Positions 1-6,819 are shown, counted from the stretch's first letter. The stretch: DNA of 15,654 bases from Pseudomonadota bacterium (GCA_023391335.1 JAEWBG010000095.1:1-15654), one strand, 5' to 3'. The notes: a model not told the origin generated them from the letters alone. A program made the numbers and translations.

Positions 1-121
1 CAGCAACCGGAATTGAAGTCAGTGAACAACTCGATGAGCCGTGCAGTGCTCTTCTTCATGCGATGTCGAAAAGACAGACGCAGAGTGAAGAGCGCCTATT
101 GACTCGAGGAGGCCTCATAGG

Positions 122-133
122 TGTTAGCCAACT
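122..133. repeat. 12-bp inverted repeat, copy at the 3' end of the small membrane gene
   Basis: TGTTAGCCAACT on the + strand; on the gene strand it reads AGTTGGCTAACA and contains the TAA stop. It is the exact reverse complement of 537-548. In an integron cassette, the R'' box at the start of attC is complementary to the cassette's 5' TTRRRY end, which is the relationship seen here. GGCTAAC/GTTAGCC departs by one position from the canonical RYYYAAC/GTTRRRY. I could not find the matching downstream half of an attC site in the 121 bp left before the window edge. Confidence 0.6.
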
Positions 134-534
134 GATTTTTGTGCCTGAGCAACTTCAAGAGCGCGCTCTTTCATGGCGTGTGCTTTGGATTTTATTTCCG
201 TTTTTTCAAAGATACTGCCATCCGGCCAGACGAGCTTCTGCGCCACCGCCTGTCTCTTCAGCTCTGCAATATCAGAGACACGTTCATACGCCCAGAGTCT
301 CCACTTTGGTACTGCAAACGACCACCACACCCACGCCGCAACAAAGCACACGACGAAGAAGGCAACTTGAAGCTTACTAGCTAGGTTCATGCCGAAAAAT
401 TCGTCAAGTCGTGAACCGAAGCCCACCATAAGTAACGCCGGTGCCACCAACAGCGCCCAAATTGGATAGTTCACAAAGCGGTGCCCGCGTGCGATCGCAT
501 CTTCAACGGAAATGGGTTGTATGTGCGTGGTCAT
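124..534 (-). CDS. Small two-helix membrane protein, probable integron gene cassette
   Basis: This gene encodes a 136-residue protein with no function I can name. Two hydrophobic segments (about residues 23-40 and 55-75, the second ending WVWWSFAVPKW) suggest a small inner-membrane protein. The C-terminal half is a charged cytoplasmic-looking tail with KWRLWAYERV, ELKRQAV and LVWPDGSIFEKTEI. No Shine-Dalgarno sequence precedes the ATG, as is common for cassette genes. The gene fills almost exactly the space between two copies of a perfect 12-bp inverted repeat: one ends 3 nt upstream of the ATG and the other spans the stop codon. It is divergent from the integrase remnant at 739-1030. Seen: the ORF, helices and repeats. 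Inferred: that it is a cassette stranded when the integrase decayed. It could simply be an ordinary hypothetical gene. Confidence 0.75.
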   Translation of the reverse strand: MTTHIQPISVEDAIARGHRFVNYPIWALLVAPALLMVGFGSRLDEFFGMNLASKLQVAFFVVCFVAAWVWWSFAVPKWRLWAYERVSDIAELKRQAVAQKLVWPDGSIFEKTEIKSKAHAMKERALEVAQAQKSVG

Positions 535-536
535 AG

Positions 537-548
537 AGTTGGCTAACA
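537..548. repeat. 12-bp inverted repeat, copy at the 5' end of the small membrane gene
   Basis: AGTTGGCTAACA on the + strand, exact reverse complement of 122-133, ending 3 nt before the ATG at 534. Read on the gene strand it is TGTTAGCCAACT. That is where the integron crossover G^TTRRRY would sit if this is the start of a cassette. Confidence 0.6.
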
Positions 549-570
549 GGTATTCAAAGGACGCTGGCGT
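541..570 (-). other. Candidate integron recombination site (half-site with hairpin)
   Basis: On the gene strand a perfect 6-bp-arm hairpin (GGACGC CA GCGTCC) is followed by TTTGAATACCT and then GTTAGCC. Hairpin apex, a pyrimidine/purine arm, then a GTTRRRY-like box is how the right half of many attC sites reads. The left half (the matching GGCTAAC... arm) is not visible on the other side of the hairpin, so this is either a degraded attC or the attI-side junction. It lies about 190 bp from the integrase start, a normal attI distance. The resemblance is by eye only. Confidence 0.35.
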
Positions 571-635
571 CCGGACATTCTTATTATTGGGGACAGCATT
601 TTCGATGCCTAAGCGCCTGATCCGTGGATCATTTC

Positions 636-664
636 ATTTTGAGCTGTCTCTTTATTCATGGCAA
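636..664 (-). promoter_or_regulatory. Candidate cassette promoter
   Basis: On the - strand TTGCCA (5/6 to the -35 consensus) is separated by exactly 17 nt from CAAAAT (4/6 to the -10 consensus). It points at the small membrane gene and lies between it and the integrase start, where integron Pc promoters are found. No experimental support; AT-rich spacing could produce it by chance. Confidence 0.35.
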
Positions 665-738
665 TAAGGAGACCTTGAAAGCGCGGAGCTTGCCGCCTAT
701 GTTCAGCCGTGTTTTTGTCCACCCCAAGGAGCACGCTA

Positions 739-1030
739 ATGGGGTCAGCAGACTGTTTCTTCGCAGCCACGTTTACTCGAGCAGGTTTCGATTGTTTGCC
801 ACCGCCGGCACTACAGCCATCGCACGGAAGCGAGCTACAGGTTTTGGTGTAAGCGATTCGTTCTGTTTCACGACAAACGGCACCCCAGAGAGATGGGAGT
901 CGCTGAGGTGGCTGCCTTCATCAATCACCTCGCAGTCGATCGCAGAGTCGCTGCCTCAACGCAATCGCAGGCACTTAACGCCATCGTTTTTCTTTACGAC
1001 CAGGTGATTGCGACGCCGGTTTGCACGTAG
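739..1030 (+). pseudogene. intI: Integron integrase (IntI) remnant, frameshifted and 3'-truncated
   Basis: IntI is the tyrosine recombinase that inserts and excises integron gene cassettes. AAGGAG at 726-731 stands 7 nt before an ATG at 739, but the integrase frame is one base off: the run of four Gs at 741-744 would need to be three. Removing one G gives MGQQTVSSQPRLLEQV, continuing HYSHRTEASYRFWCKRF, then VLFHDKRHPREMG, VAEVAAFINHLAV and VAASTQSQALNAIVFLY. These match the N-terminal core-binding domain of IntI, including the RHP..MG..EV.AF motif. An in-frame TAA lies directly upstream of the integrase frame at 737-739. Similarity stops near 1009-1015, where an interspersed repeat starts, and the frame ends at TAG 1028-1030. 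The whole catalytic domain (Arg, His, Arg, Tyr) is missing. A full IntI is about 320-340 residues, so this is roughly the first quarter. It cannot be active. Confidence 0.85.
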
Positions 1031-1140
1031 TGTCATTCTGGCCTACTGACGAACGTCAGCTCCCTTGCCAGTGGCTTGCCTGCGCGCAGCGCTCGCCTCT
1101 CCTTCTCAGTTTTCGGTTGACCGTTTACGGTTGGCAGCAA
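1016..1140. repeat. Interspersed repeat, copy A
   Basis: Starts CCGGTTTGCACGTAGTGTCA and ends GGTTGGCAGCAA; shared almost entirely with copy B at 1409-1571. It contains the palindrome CTGACG AA CGTCAG (1046-1059) and a G+C-rich block with TTGCCTGCGCGCAGCGCTCG. It begins exactly where integrase similarity stops, so insertion or recombination at this repeat probably truncated intI. No coding potential is evident. Confidence 0.75.
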
Positions 1141-1408
1141 AGAAGTGCTTCGCCGTTGGCTCACCCGTTTCCCGTTTCCTGCCGCACATGGATGTGCCAA
1201 TGCCGCGGAGGCAGGGACGCCGAGATCGGCCGTTTCCCATTCCTTAGTTGTCGGTCGACAGATATCAATCAGATCGAACCAAGATCCATGAGCCCCTCTC
1301 CCGCGCTACGCGCGACCTCTCCCACAAGGGGCGAGGTATTTTTGCCTTGACGGCAAGTCTTCGTACTTGCCTGCCTGCATTCACGAACAAATCACAGCCT
1401 TTGCGATC
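1141..1408. other. Non-coding spacer with a CCCTCTCCC-type palindromic repeat
   Basis: No credible gene. At about 1291-1340 lies a C-rich segment (CCCCTCTCCCGCGC, TAC, GCGCGACCTCTCCC, then ACAAGGGGCGAGG) of the kind scattered between genes in many Gammaproteobacteria. It contains the small palindrome GCGCTACGCGC and a G-rich right arm. The rest has stop codons in all frames or only low-quality reading frames. The missing 3' part of the integrase was looked for here and not found. Confidence 0.5.
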
Positions 1409-1571
1409 CCGGTTTGCACGTAGTGTCATTCTGGCCTGCTGACGAACGTCAGCTTCCCTGCCGCGCTCTTTCATTTCCGCGCGGCTACCTTGCCAGTGGC
1501 TTGCCTGCGCGCAGCGCTCGCCTCTTGCTCCCCAGTTGTGCGTTGACCGTTTACGGTTGGCAGCAAGACAT
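1409..1571. repeat. Interspersed repeat, copy B, with nested hairpin
   Basis: Second copy of the repeat at 1016-1140, same orientation. It begins CCGGTTTGCACGTAGTGTCA, includes a 16-bp palindrome GCTGACGAACGTCAGC (1438-1453), and ends GGTTGGCAGCAAGACAT. It carries about 30 extra bases relative to copy A, centred on a perfect hairpin GCCGCGC / GCGCGGC with a 12-nt loop (1460-1485). The extra piece looks like a small nested palindromic insertion. Confidence 0.75.
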
Positions 1572-1605
1572 TCATCGCACAGAGCGCCTATTTCGGCGCT
1601 GGCCT

Positions 1606-1611
1606 TACAAT
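1606..1611 (+). promoter_or_regulatory. Candidate -10 box for the TraB/GumN gene
   Basis: TACAAT (5/6 to consensus) within CTTACAATC, 34 nt before the ATG at 1646. The same CTTACAATC string precedes the phosphoesterase gene at 12723 on the other strand. No convincing -35 box. It is followed by a polypyrimidine run of three CCCCTT units (1612-1629). Confidence 0.35.
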
Positions 1612-1645
1612 CCCCTTCCCCTTCCCCTTCCACGGAAGCACTCCA

Positions 1646-2566
1646 ATGCGCGGGCCTTTTGCGCTCTGTCTATTGCTGTTCAGTTGCGTGACGTTCGCGC
1701 AGACAGACTCGAGCGAGCCGGAAACGGTCTTGGTGCAAGGCGAACGGCCGGGGCCTGGGCTATGGAAAATTTCCCGTGACGGGCACGTGCTCTATTTGCT
1801 CGGGACTCACTCGCCGCTTCCGGTATCGATGACCTGGAAATCCGCGCAAGTAGAAAATGCGATCTCCGAAGCTAACGAGGTGCTCGGCACTTACGCCGTT
1901 TCTCTGAAGGTTCCTGAGCAAGTCCAGCGGAACACTCGCAAGCCGCTCAAGTCAGTACTGCCCTCGCGCAGCTACCGAGAGTGGCGGAAACTGAAAGACA
2001 AATATCTCGGCAATGCGCTTCCCACGGAGAAGCTCTTGCCTGCCGAAGCCGCGATTCTGTTGCAGAGCAGTGCCTATCGCCGCAACGGACTCGTCGATTC
2101 GCAGGACATCTGGCGCACGATCTACAAACTTGCGCACGACTATCGCGTTCCGGTCCGTCGCATGGATTACGAATTGGATTTGGGCCTGACCAAGCCCCTG
2201 AAGACGAACTCACGCGCGGGCGTTACGTTCTTAGAAGAAACCATGCAGCGGCTGGATGCAGACATCAAGCAAGCTGTCGCAAGAGCGAATGCCTGGGCGG
2301 ATGGCGATGTGAATGAGCTGCGAAGCTTGGCGGAAGCGGACGCCTCATATGCATCACTACTCGCACGCAGTTGGCCCTATCTCACCAAAGCGCAAAGCGA
2401 TCAAGCTGCTCAGCAAGCAGAAAATCGACTCGTGAGCGAATTGGATCGTGCGCTGCGCCGCAATCGAACGACATTCGCCGGGTTGCCGATTTATTTAATT
2501 TTCAAACAGGATGGACCGCTCGCAGCCATGCGTTCGCTCGGCTGCGCAGTTGAAGAACCGCAGTAG
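1646..2566 (+). CDS. TraB/GumN family secreted protein
   Basis: Encodes 306 residues. Residues 1-19 form a signal peptide (hydrophobic FALCLLLFSCVTFA then QT), so the product is exported. The mature start carries ETVLVQGERPGPGLWKIS followed by HVLYLLGTHSPLPVSM. The GLWK...LYLLGTHSPLP pattern is the hallmark N-terminal segment of the TraB/GumN (PF01963-type) family, whose bacterial members resemble TIKI-like metalloproteases, although few have a proven activity. Length fits the family. Start choice: GGAAG at 1634-1638 lies 7 nt before the ATG. The gene is 99 nt upstream of the protease gene on the same strand, close enough for co-transcription but without overlap. Substrate and role are unknown. 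Family assignment is confident, biochemical function is not. Confidence 0.85.
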   Translation: MRGPFALCLLLFSCVTFAQTDSSEPETVLVQGERPGPGLWKISRDGHVLYLLGTHSPLPVSMTWKSAQVENAISEANEVLGTYAVSLKVPEQVQRNTRKPLKSVLPSRSYREWRKLKDKYLGNALPTEKLLPAEAAILLQSSAYRRNGLVDSQDIWRTIYKLAHDYRVPVRRMDYELDLGLTKPLKTNSRAGVTFLEETMQRLDADIKQAVARANAWADGDVNELRSLAEADASYASLLARSWPYLTKAQSDQAAQQAENRLVSELDRALRRNRTTFAGLPIYLIFKQDGPLAAMRSLGCAVEEPQ

Positions 2567-2665
2567 GCGGAGCGCCGAAACAACGATTGCTTGCATTCGG
2601 CACATGACTGAGCTGCGCCACGCTTCACAGTTGCGGCAACGCCGAGTCGCGCCAATACTTTCGGC

Positions 2666-3808
2666 ATGAACACGAACAACCGCACATCACCAGCAGATGC
2701 ACTGCTTCGCGCCGCGCTCTTGTTGATCCTGGTGCTTGCACTCGGCTGGTATTTCTTTCCCGAAACTTTTTCGCGCATCGGTCGCGCCGAAGCGGCGCCC
2801 AGACCTATCACCGCACGCGGCGATCTGGATCCGGAAGAGAAGATCAACATCGATATCTTCGAGACGTGGAAAGCCTCCGTCGTCTATATCTCCACGCGTG
2901 AGCGCGTTGTCGATTTCTGGACCCGGAATGTCACCAGCGTGCCGCGAGGCACCGGATCGGGTTTCATTTGGGACGATCAGGGCCATGTGGTCACGAACTA
3001 CCACGTCATCGCGGGTGCGGCGGAAGCGAACGTGCGGCTCGCCGATGGACGCGACTACGACGCGACTTTAGTCGGGGTGAGCGAGGCACACGACATCGCG
3101 GTCTTACGTATTCAGGTTCCAGCGAATACACCCAAGCCCATCGCGATCGGGACAAGTCACGACCTGCGAGTCGGACAAAAGGTATATGCGATCGGCAATC
3201 CATTCGGATTGGACTGGAGCCTCACGACAGGCATCGTGTCCGCACTCGATCGCTCGCTCACGGGCGAAGACGGCGCAGTCATTCAGCACTTGATTCAAAC
3301 CGATGCAGCGATCAATCCCGGCAACTCAGGCGGTCCGTTACTCGACAGCGCAGGCCGGCTGATTGGAATGAACACGGCGATCTACAGTCCTTCCGGCGCG
3401 AGTGCAGGCATCGGCTTCGCAGTGCCGATCGATACCGTCAATCGCGTGGTGCCAATTCTGATTTCGAGCGGCCACTACGCACCGCCGAGCCTCGGCATCG
3501 AAACCGACGAAGTCTTGAGCCGCGCGATCGCTCAGCAATTGGGCGTGATGGGCGCTGCGGTTCTGCGCGTTCCGGCTGGGAATGCAGCAGCGCGCGCAGG
3601 TCTGCGAGGAATTCGCATCGGCCCGCAGAACACTGTGATTCCGGGCGATGTCATCGTCGCGGTCAATGGCAAGAAAGTCGAAAGCGCTGCGGCGCTAACT
3701 GCGATGCTCGATGACTACGCCGCCGGCCAAACCGTGAAACTCACTGTCTGGCGCGACGGCAACCAAGTGGAACTCAATGCGACGCTACAGGCTGGGGACG
3801 ATCGGTAA
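2666..3808 (+). CDS. HtrA/Deg-family serine protease with one PDZ domain
   Basis: A trypsin-like periplasmic protease of family S1C, 380 residues. A single membrane helix at about residues 14-32 probably anchors it in the inner membrane facing the periplasm. The protease domain (about 60-270) has the full catalytic triad: His113 in VVTNYHVIAG, Asp143 in AHDIAVLRI, and Ser221 in INPGNSGGPL. One PDZ domain follows (about 280-375, with VIPGDVIVAVNGKKV). One PDZ plus an N-terminal anchor is the DegS/AlgW layout. However, the IYSPSGASAGIGFAVPID stretch is more like Deg1/HhoA-type proteases, so I give no gene symbol. Likely role: envelope protein quality control or stress signalling. No Shine-Dalgarno is visible. 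TACTTT at 2656-2661 lies 4 nt before the ATG, so a leaderless or near-leaderless mRNA is possible. Confidence 0.92.
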   Translation: MNTNNRTSPADALLRAALLLILVLALGWYFFPETFSRIGRAEAAPRPITARGDLDPEEKINIDIFETWKASVVYISTRERVVDFWTRNVTSVPRGTGSGFIWDDQGHVVTNYHVIAGAAEANVRLADGRDYDATLVGVSEAHDIAVLRIQVPANTPKPIAIGTSHDLRVGQKVYAIGNPFGLDWSLTTGIVSALDRSLTGEDGAVIQHLIQTDAAINPGNSGGPLLDSAGRLIGMNTAIYSPSGASAGIGFAVPIDTVNRVVPILISSGHYAPPSLGIETDEVLSRAIAQQLGVMGAAVLRVPAGNAAARAGLRGIRIGPQNTVIPGDVIVAVNGKKVESAAALTAMLDDYAAGQTVKLTVWRDGNQVELNATLQAGDDR

Positions 3809-3880
3809 TAAAGCGCACGCGGAAGAGGCAAGCGCTGCCGCGCAGGCAAGCCTAACGGCAAGGAAGCCATAGGCAGGCAA

Positions 3881-3898
3881 GCCGCCGAAGACGGCGGC
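3881..3898. terminator. GC hairpin downstream of the protease gene
   Basis: Perfect 7-bp arms GCCGCCG and CGGCGGC around AAGA. It could stop or stabilise the protease transcript, but there is no following T tract, so a Rho-independent terminator is doubtful. Confidence 0.3.
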
Positions 3899-3973
3899 AG
3901 GCCAAACCAATCGGTCGCAATCGTTTATGGCCATTAGCTCCGGCGCGAACGCCTGATGAGCGATTGTGTTTTG

Positions 3974-4005
3974 CGGTTGAGCGTTGACAGTTGGCAGCAA
4001 GACAT
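3974..4005. repeat. Interspersed repeat, partial copy C
   Basis: Matches the last 27 nt of copies A (1114-1140) and B (1540-1566) with 3 mismatches to A, ending GTTGGCAGCAA, and shares the following GACAT with copy B. Same orientation as the other copies. Confidence 0.6.
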
Positions 4006-4147
4006 CGGTGAGGCTAACCGCACGCGCTACACGCCACTCCACACAATTTCTTTTTTGCGTTCTCTGCGGCCAACTCTTCTTTTCTTAATTTCGCCCCGAT
4101 TACTGCTTCTCTTTGCGTACTTTGTGTTGCGTCCGATGGTCTTCCCT

Positions 4148-5074
4148 TCATCGCCCCGCAAAGAAAATCCCATAGATCACCAGAGCCGTCAGGCCCCACT
4201 TCGACACTTGATACGCCACTTCGCTGCGCTTGCGGATTGCTTTGCCTAGGACGCGAATCTGGTACACGTATTCGAACGCTTTGTTGAGGATGCCGACTTT
4301 CTCGCCGGGCAGATTCTGCGTGGCCGCGGCTTTCGCGAACGGCTTGCCGAGATAACGATTGATCGCACGAGCGATCGGATTGGATAACGGCCGTTCGATG
4401 TCGCAGAACAGAATTAGCCGTTGCACATCCGTGTTGTTCTGAGCGTAGTGAATGTACGTTTCGTCGAACATCACTGCTTCGCCGTCCTTCCAGTAGTACG
4501 TCTGGCCATCCACGACGATGCAGCAATCTTCCGAGTTGGGAGTCTGCAAACCGAGGTGATAACGCAGCGAACCGCCGAACGGATCGCGATGTTTGGGCAA
4601 GCGCGAGCCGGGAGGGAGCAATGCAAACATCGCGGCATTCACGCTCGGCATACGCGCCAGCAACGCGCTCGTCCGCGGACACAGCGACTGACCCGACGGC
4701 AAGAATTCGCCGTACCACTTCAAATAAAAGCGCTTCCATCCCTTCTTGAAGAAGGAATTGAAACCCAGATCGTTGTAGCTGGCCGCGGCACGAATGTATC
4801 CCTCATCGAACAGCTTCACCGCCTCGTCGCGGATCGCCTCCCAATTGGCTTGCAGGGGCGCAAGCTCGGGAAACTCGCGCACATCGACATACGGTGTCGC
4901 CTTCACCTTGGAAAACATGTACATGAGGACGTTGTACGGCGCCATCACCGTGGAATGGTCGGTGATTTGGCGTACGACGGAGTGGCGGACACGACCGCGC
5001 AAATGGACGTACGTCGCTGCGGCAACGAACGCCAACAGAACGAAGTACCGAACGGACAGCAATGACGTAATCAT
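4148..5074 (-). CDS. lpxO: Lipid A hydroxylase LpxO (Fe(II)/2-oxoglutarate dioxygenase)
   Basis: LpxO adds a 2-hydroxyl to the secondary acyl chain of lipid A at the inner membrane, using Fe(II), O2 and 2-oxoglutarate. The 308-residue product opens with a membrane helix (about 8-23) followed by TYVHLRGRVRHSVVRQITDHS, then has RDEAVKLFDEGYI, GFNSFFKKGWKRFYLKWYG and LCPRTSALLARMPSVNAAMF. The iron ligands are His162 and Asp164 in KHRDPFGGSLRYHLGL and His209 in MFDETYIHYAQN. The 47-residue spacing equals that of known LpxO proteins as I recall them. Arg219 (VQRLILFCDIERPL) is the likely 2-oxoglutarate anchor. A second hydrophobic segment lies at the C-terminus (about 293-306). Length is typical (about 300). 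The gene stands alone, convergent with the protease gene. The aspartyl/asparaginyl hydroxylase superfamily is certain and the LpxO subgroup very likely. Confidence 0.93.
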   Translation of the reverse strand: MITSLLSVRYFVLLAFVAAATYVHLRGRVRHSVVRQITDHSTVMAPYNVLMYMFSKVKATPYVDVREFPELAPLQANWEAIRDEAVKLFDEGYIRAAASYNDLGFNSFFKKGWKRFYLKWYGEFLPSGQSLCPRTSALLARMPSVNAAMFALLPPGSRLPKHRDPFGGSLRYHLGLQTPNSEDCCIVVDGQTYYWKDGEAVMFDETYIHYAQNNTDVQRLILFCDIERPLSNPIARAINRYLGKPFAKAAATQNLPGEKVGILNKAFEYVYQIRVLGKAIRKRSEVAYQVSKWGLTALVIYGIFFAGR

Positions 5075-5342
5075 GAGAGTTGCAATCGAGTCTGGCAGCA
5101 GCGCGGATCGGATTCCTGCAGATCGCGGTCATCGAAGCGTCAGCAAAGTATTCAAGCTGACGTGCGCTGTGCATTCCATGAAGTGCGCTTAACGCGCTGA
5201 GCATCACAAACTTCCCTGCCTGCGCGGCGCGTAAGGATACGCGATCGTTCATCCAAACTCATCCGCAGTTGACCACCGTCGCGCAGATTGCTCGTGATTG
5301 AGCGCTCCGGCGTGGTGCCGCGCAACACGGTCGCTCTTCAGT

Positions 5343-6503
5343 CTAGATGCGGCGAGCCGTTAAACGACGCACCCACATCAAAATCATCAGAAGCGCTAAC
5401 CCCACCGCTTCGAACGCACCCCCGCCATGCTCGTGAGATGTCACCGAACCGCCACCGCCGACCACCGGCGCAGTGATCTTGCGATCTTGGTTCTGATCCT
5501 CGAGCGGCAGCTGCGCAAGATCCACACGCTCGCTGCCGGCCGAAGCCACGAGTAAATCCGTCGAAGCGTCATACAAATCGATTTGCACGTCGTAATAGGC
5601 AGTCGGATACCCACTGACCCACTCTGCCGTGAATGCGTAAACGTCGTTCTGGCCCGAGACATCCACGGGGAAATCGTCCGATACGTGTTCCTGAATCCAT
5701 TCGCCGCCCTGGGGACGAATCCATACACGCGCGTACAGATAGCCTGCCTGCAAATCGGCATCGGGATCGAACGCAATTTCGAATTTGGAGTAGTAGCCGT
5801 CGCGATCGTCGTCCGCGAGCAGCGTCGCTTGTACGTCCCCAATCGAGAATCCGGCCTCCTCGATCGGGACATCCAGGCCCGACTCTTCGAGAGGCAACAA
5901 CCCCAGCTCGCCTGCGTCGGTGTAATCGATGGTTGCGACCACTCCGTCGTAACCGGATTCATACAGGTCGATCAACACGTCGTACTCGCTCGTCGCAAAC
6001 CCATCGTCAAGTGAAGTACGCACATAAAAGTCATCGTCGTTGGACTCGCCGTTGATCCAGAAATCGTCCGTCACGTGATACAGGACCCAGTCGCTCTCCC
6101 CGACACGGCGCAGGTAGAGCTTCGCGTACACCAGCGTATCGCTCAGTACTGTGTCGGCATCGAAGCGAATAGTGAATTCGCTGTGATAGCCGTCTGCGTC
6201 GCGGTCGGCGTGCAGCGCACTATGAGCATCGTAGAAATAGAAGTAAGACGCCTTCTGGGATTTCTGCAGGCTTGTCGGACGAGTTTGTTTCTGGGCGACA
6301 GCGGACGGCTTACTCTGCGAGCGCGAGCCGCTCGAGGCGAATTCGATCTTCGTCTGCGAACTCGAGCGGCCGTCGTACTTGGACACTCTCTCCGGGATGG
6401 GCGCGGAGACTTTTAGATCGCGAACGCGACCTTCATTGGACGCTGCGTGCGTGATGCCAGAGACCGCTGTCATCGCGACGATTGCTGCCATCCAGTTCTT
6501 CAC
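5343..6503 (-). CDS. Surface protein with two tandem domains and a GlyGly-CTERM-like tail (choice-of-anchor H type)
   Basis: An exported 386-residue protein. Start: GTG at 6503, with GGGAG (6510-6514) 6 nt upstream and a signal peptide beginning at once (VKNWMAAIVAMTAVSGITHA); an ATG 29 codons upstream gives an awkward N-terminus and no such site. After a Ser/Lys/Gln-rich linker (about 41-84) come two homologous domains (about 85-192 and 218-325). Each opens with an Asp-rich loop (DRDADGYHSEF, DDDRDGYYSKF) like a Ca2+ loop and closes with EYDVLIDLYES / YYDVQIDLYDA. The C-terminus has glycine clusters (349-352, 360-362), a hydrophobic helix (about 364-378) and RR, i.e. a GlyGly-CTERM-type tail of the kind rhombosortases process on type II secretion substrates. 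Function unknown; surface attachment or adhesion is a guess. Divergent from lldD. Confidence 0.82.
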   Translation of the reverse strand: MKNWMAAIVAMTAVSGITHAASNEGRVRDLKVSAPIPERVSKYDGRSSSQTKIEFASSGSRSQSKPSAVAQKQTRPTSLQKSQKASYFYFYDAHSALHADRDADGYHSEFTIRFDADTVLSDTLVYAKLYLRRVGESDWVLYHVTDDFWINGESNDDDFYVRTSLDDGFATSEYDVLIDLYESGYDGVVATIDYTDAGELGLLPLEESGLDVPIEEAGFSIGDVQATLLADDDRDGYYSKFEIAFDPDADLQAGYLYARVWIRPQGGEWIQEHVSDDFPVDVSGQNDVYAFTAEWVSGYPTAYYDVQIDLYDASTDLLVASAGSERVDLAQLPLEDQNQDRKITAPVVGGGGSVTSHEHGGGAFEAVGLALLMILMWVRRLTARRI

Positions 6504-6765
6504 GTTTTTCTCCCACCTCTTCGTTGGGTGCATTGAAGCGCTCAAGCGATTAATCATTCCTGAATGTGCAGCCTCCTGAGGTTCGCGCAATCAACCCCAA
6601 AATAAACGCCGCCTGAATGCGCAGCTGAGTGGCGTCCGCATTGCCGGGCATGCTCATCTATTGCTTGCTCGCGCCGGCGCTGACCATCAGCGGCAGGAGA
6701 CTGCGCGCTCTGAAGACAACCGCCACGCGGGTGTCGCCCTAATCGGTCCGCTTCGAAGCCCACGC

Positions 6766-6774
6766 TGCTATCAT
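6766..6774 (+). promoter_or_regulatory. Candidate extended -10 promoter of lldD
   Basis: TGC-TATCAT is an extended -10 element (TGn plus a 4/6 -10 hexamer), 63 nt before the GTG start. No good -35 box is visible, which is usual with extended -10 promoters. Confidence 0.35.
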
Positions 6775-6795
6775 CGCGGCGGAACAACACCATAA

Positions 6796-6819
6796 GGATG
6801 AAGCGCTCAGACTTCATCC
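6796..6819 (+). promoter_or_regulatory. Inverted repeat in the lldD leader
   Basis: GGATGAAG, 8-nt spacer, CTTCATCC: perfect 8-bp arms ending 6 nt before the GAGGGG ribosome binding site. It lies downstream of the candidate -10, so it would be in the mRNA. It could be an operator for a dimeric repressor or an RNA hairpin that tunes translation. Confidence 0.5.

Larger units (their letters stand above)
3809..4147. other. Convergent intergenic region with hairpin and partial repeat
   Basis: No gene between the ends of the protease gene and lpxO. Contents: a perfect hairpin GCCGCCG AAGA CGGCGGC at 3881-3898, about 73 nt after the protease stop and without a T run; repeat copy C at 3974-4005; and a T/C-rich tract (about 4045-4125) with degenerate TTTGCGT/CTTTGTGTTG units. 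Confidence 0.6.

Noticed and set aside
1..121. Complete attC site downstream of the cassette gene
   Set aside because: The left box is visible at 122-133 but no matching GTTRRRY right box or convincing stem was found before the window edge.
600..740. LexA box controlling intI
   Set aside because: A CTGT occurs near 644 but no correctly spaced partner CAG half-site, so no SOS operator is claimed.
624..1007. 127-codon + strand ORF over the integrase remnant
   Set aside because: It is in a different frame from the integrase-like residues and has no recognisable protein pattern; it is a shadow of the pseudogene.
1265..1633. 122-codon - strand ORF across repeat copy B
   Set aside because: It runs through the interspersed and palindromic repeats, has no ribosome binding site and no family features.
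1141..1640. Displaced C-terminal half of the integrase
   Set aside because: No HTLRHSFAT-like or other catalytic-domain motif was found on either strand.
2968..3714. 248-codon + strand ORF inside the protease gene
   Set aside because: Arg/Ser-rich shadow frame of a gene with an intact catalytic triad.
4014..4739. 241-codon - strand ORF overlapping lpxO
   Set aside because: Out-of-frame shadow of lpxO, which has all expected motifs.
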